Shown one piece after another: positions 12,183 through 12,656 of a stretch of DNA of 12,656 nt. The DNA comes from Candidatus Shapirobacteria bacterium. GTDB lineage: Bacteria; Patescibacteriota; Microgenomatia; UBA12405; UBA6130. The notes beneath the pieces are model-generated. The model made no database searches. It saw only the letters and a list, made by a program, of their open reading frames with translations, and was not told the origin of the DNA. The number at the start of each line of letters is the position of its first letter. Position 1 is the first letter of the stretch. The translations under genes were made by a program, and so were the position numbers. Location of the stretch: the NCBI GenBank assembly GCA_027007615.1, contig JALTFB010000007.1, forward strand, positions 1-12,656, read 5' to 3'.

Positions 12183-12220
12183 AATTTAAATCTGCCTGCC
12201 CCAAATGTTCCTGATGACCC

Positions 12221-12656
12221 ATGAAAAAATTGACAACAATTTGGCAAAACACTCTCGCTGACCTTAAGATGCAACTCTCGCCGTCTGTTTTCCAAACTCT
12301 TTTTGGCAAGGCCCAACTTATAAAGATAGCCAATGGCCGAGCCATAATTGCCACTAATAGCGGCTACATTAACGACCTTATCCAAAAACGCTATCTTATC
12401 CCTTTACAAAAAGCGTTGCAGCAACAGCTAGGAGAGCCGTCCCGAATAGAGCTTACGGTAACCGCTGCCAACGATAGTAAATCTGCGCCTGTTTCTCCCG
12501 GCCCCCTTTTTACCCCCAGCACCGCCTCTACAACCGCGAAGCCAATCGCCAATAGGGGTTACGATAGCCTTACCGGCCTTCACCCTCAGTTTACTTTTAC
12601 CAATTTTGTTGTTGGAAACGCCAATAATTTTGCCTATGCCGCCGCCCAGGGAATTA
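12221..12656 (+). CDS. dnaA: Chromosomal replication initiator DnaA (N-terminal part; cut by window edge)
   Basis: Opens and loads the replication origin. The first 145 residues are present. Domain I (about 1-80) begins MKKLTTIWQNTLADLKMQLS and shows the typical IIATNSGYINDLIQKRY surface used for DnaB and regulator binding. Domain II (about 85-120) is a short Pro/Thr/Ser-rich linker. Domain III starts at LHPQFTFTNFVVG (about 124-136), followed by NANNFAYAAAQ, the usual entry to the AAA+ ATPase core; Walker motifs lie outside. ATG at 12221 is the first possible start, since an in-frame TGA (12215-12217) precedes it. No Shine-Dalgarno is visible. It stands 78 nt after the exonuclease III gene, with its own promoter and a DnaA-box-like site. 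Confidence 0.95.
   Translation, partial: MKKLTTIWQNTLADLKMQLSPSVFQTLFGKAQLIKIANGRAIIATNSGYINDLIQKRYLIPLQKALQQQLGEPSRIELTVTAANDSKSAPVSPGPLFTPSTASTTAKPIANRGYDSLTGLHPQFTFTNFVVGNANNFAYAAAQGI

Overview
The window looks like the dnaA end of a small-genome bacterial chromosome. It contains one tRNA, twelve fairly secure protein genes (one cut by each window edge, one frameshifted), two or three small ORFan genes, and short intergenic spacers. Gene content, tight packing, mostly missing Shine-Dalgarno sequences, a slightly short enolase and single-copy divergent versions of common proteins suggest a Candidate Phyla Radiation / Patescibacteria lineage. That is an inference from style; no marker in the window proves it. 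TGA is used as a normal stop by many genes, so the UGA=Gly code of Gracilibacteria/SR1 is excluded.

Layout. 1-955 (-): a SIS-fold phosphoglucose/phosphomannose isomerase, cut by the left edge. 1042-1126 (+): tRNA-Ser(UGA) with an extended -10 promoter. 1144-1330: a tandem repeat of about 30 nt, including a perfect 61-nt duplication, filling the space between the tRNA and the stop of pcm (1331-1960, -). 2044-2346 (+): AT-rich ORFan. 2292-3587 (-): membrane-anchored S41 protease in which a degenerate DnaJ-like domain sits where a PDZ domain is expected. 3588-4134: 547-nt spacer with a near-consensus promoter, a small reading frame broken by one amber codon, and strong inverted repeats. 4135-5031 and 5033-6379 (+): a two-gene operon encoding a 7TM protein of the transglutaminase-associated type and a fused ATP-grasp ligase plus RimB-like aspartyl protease. 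6376-6612 (-): ORFan framed by 17-bp direct repeats. 6655-9364 (-): enolase, a DUF4870-type membrane protein and a YibE/F-family membrane protein. 9365-9652: spacer with a nested inverted repeat. 9653-10768 (-): M50 site-2 protease. 10865-12142 (+): membrane-anchored Ig-like protein, then exonuclease III split by an extra C in a C6 run. 12221-end (+): N-terminus of DnaA.

Working together. The 7TM and ligase/protease genes have one spare base between them and are probably co-translated. They make a compact version of the RimK / RimB / 7TM-transglutaminase neighbourhood predicted from comparative genomics of amidoligases: a cytoplasmic peptide-bond-forming enzyme, a matching peptidase and a membrane partner. 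This is the best candidate for an under-described system. The S41 and M50 proteases suggest membrane or envelope proteolysis. The other genes are housekeeping (glycolysis, protein repair, DNA repair, replication initiation).

Several genes (pcm, S41, M50, the Ig-like protein) have a good -10 box ending only 5-6 nt before the start codon, which predicts leaderless mRNAs. Only the DUF4870 gene carries a classical strong Shine-Dalgarno sequence.
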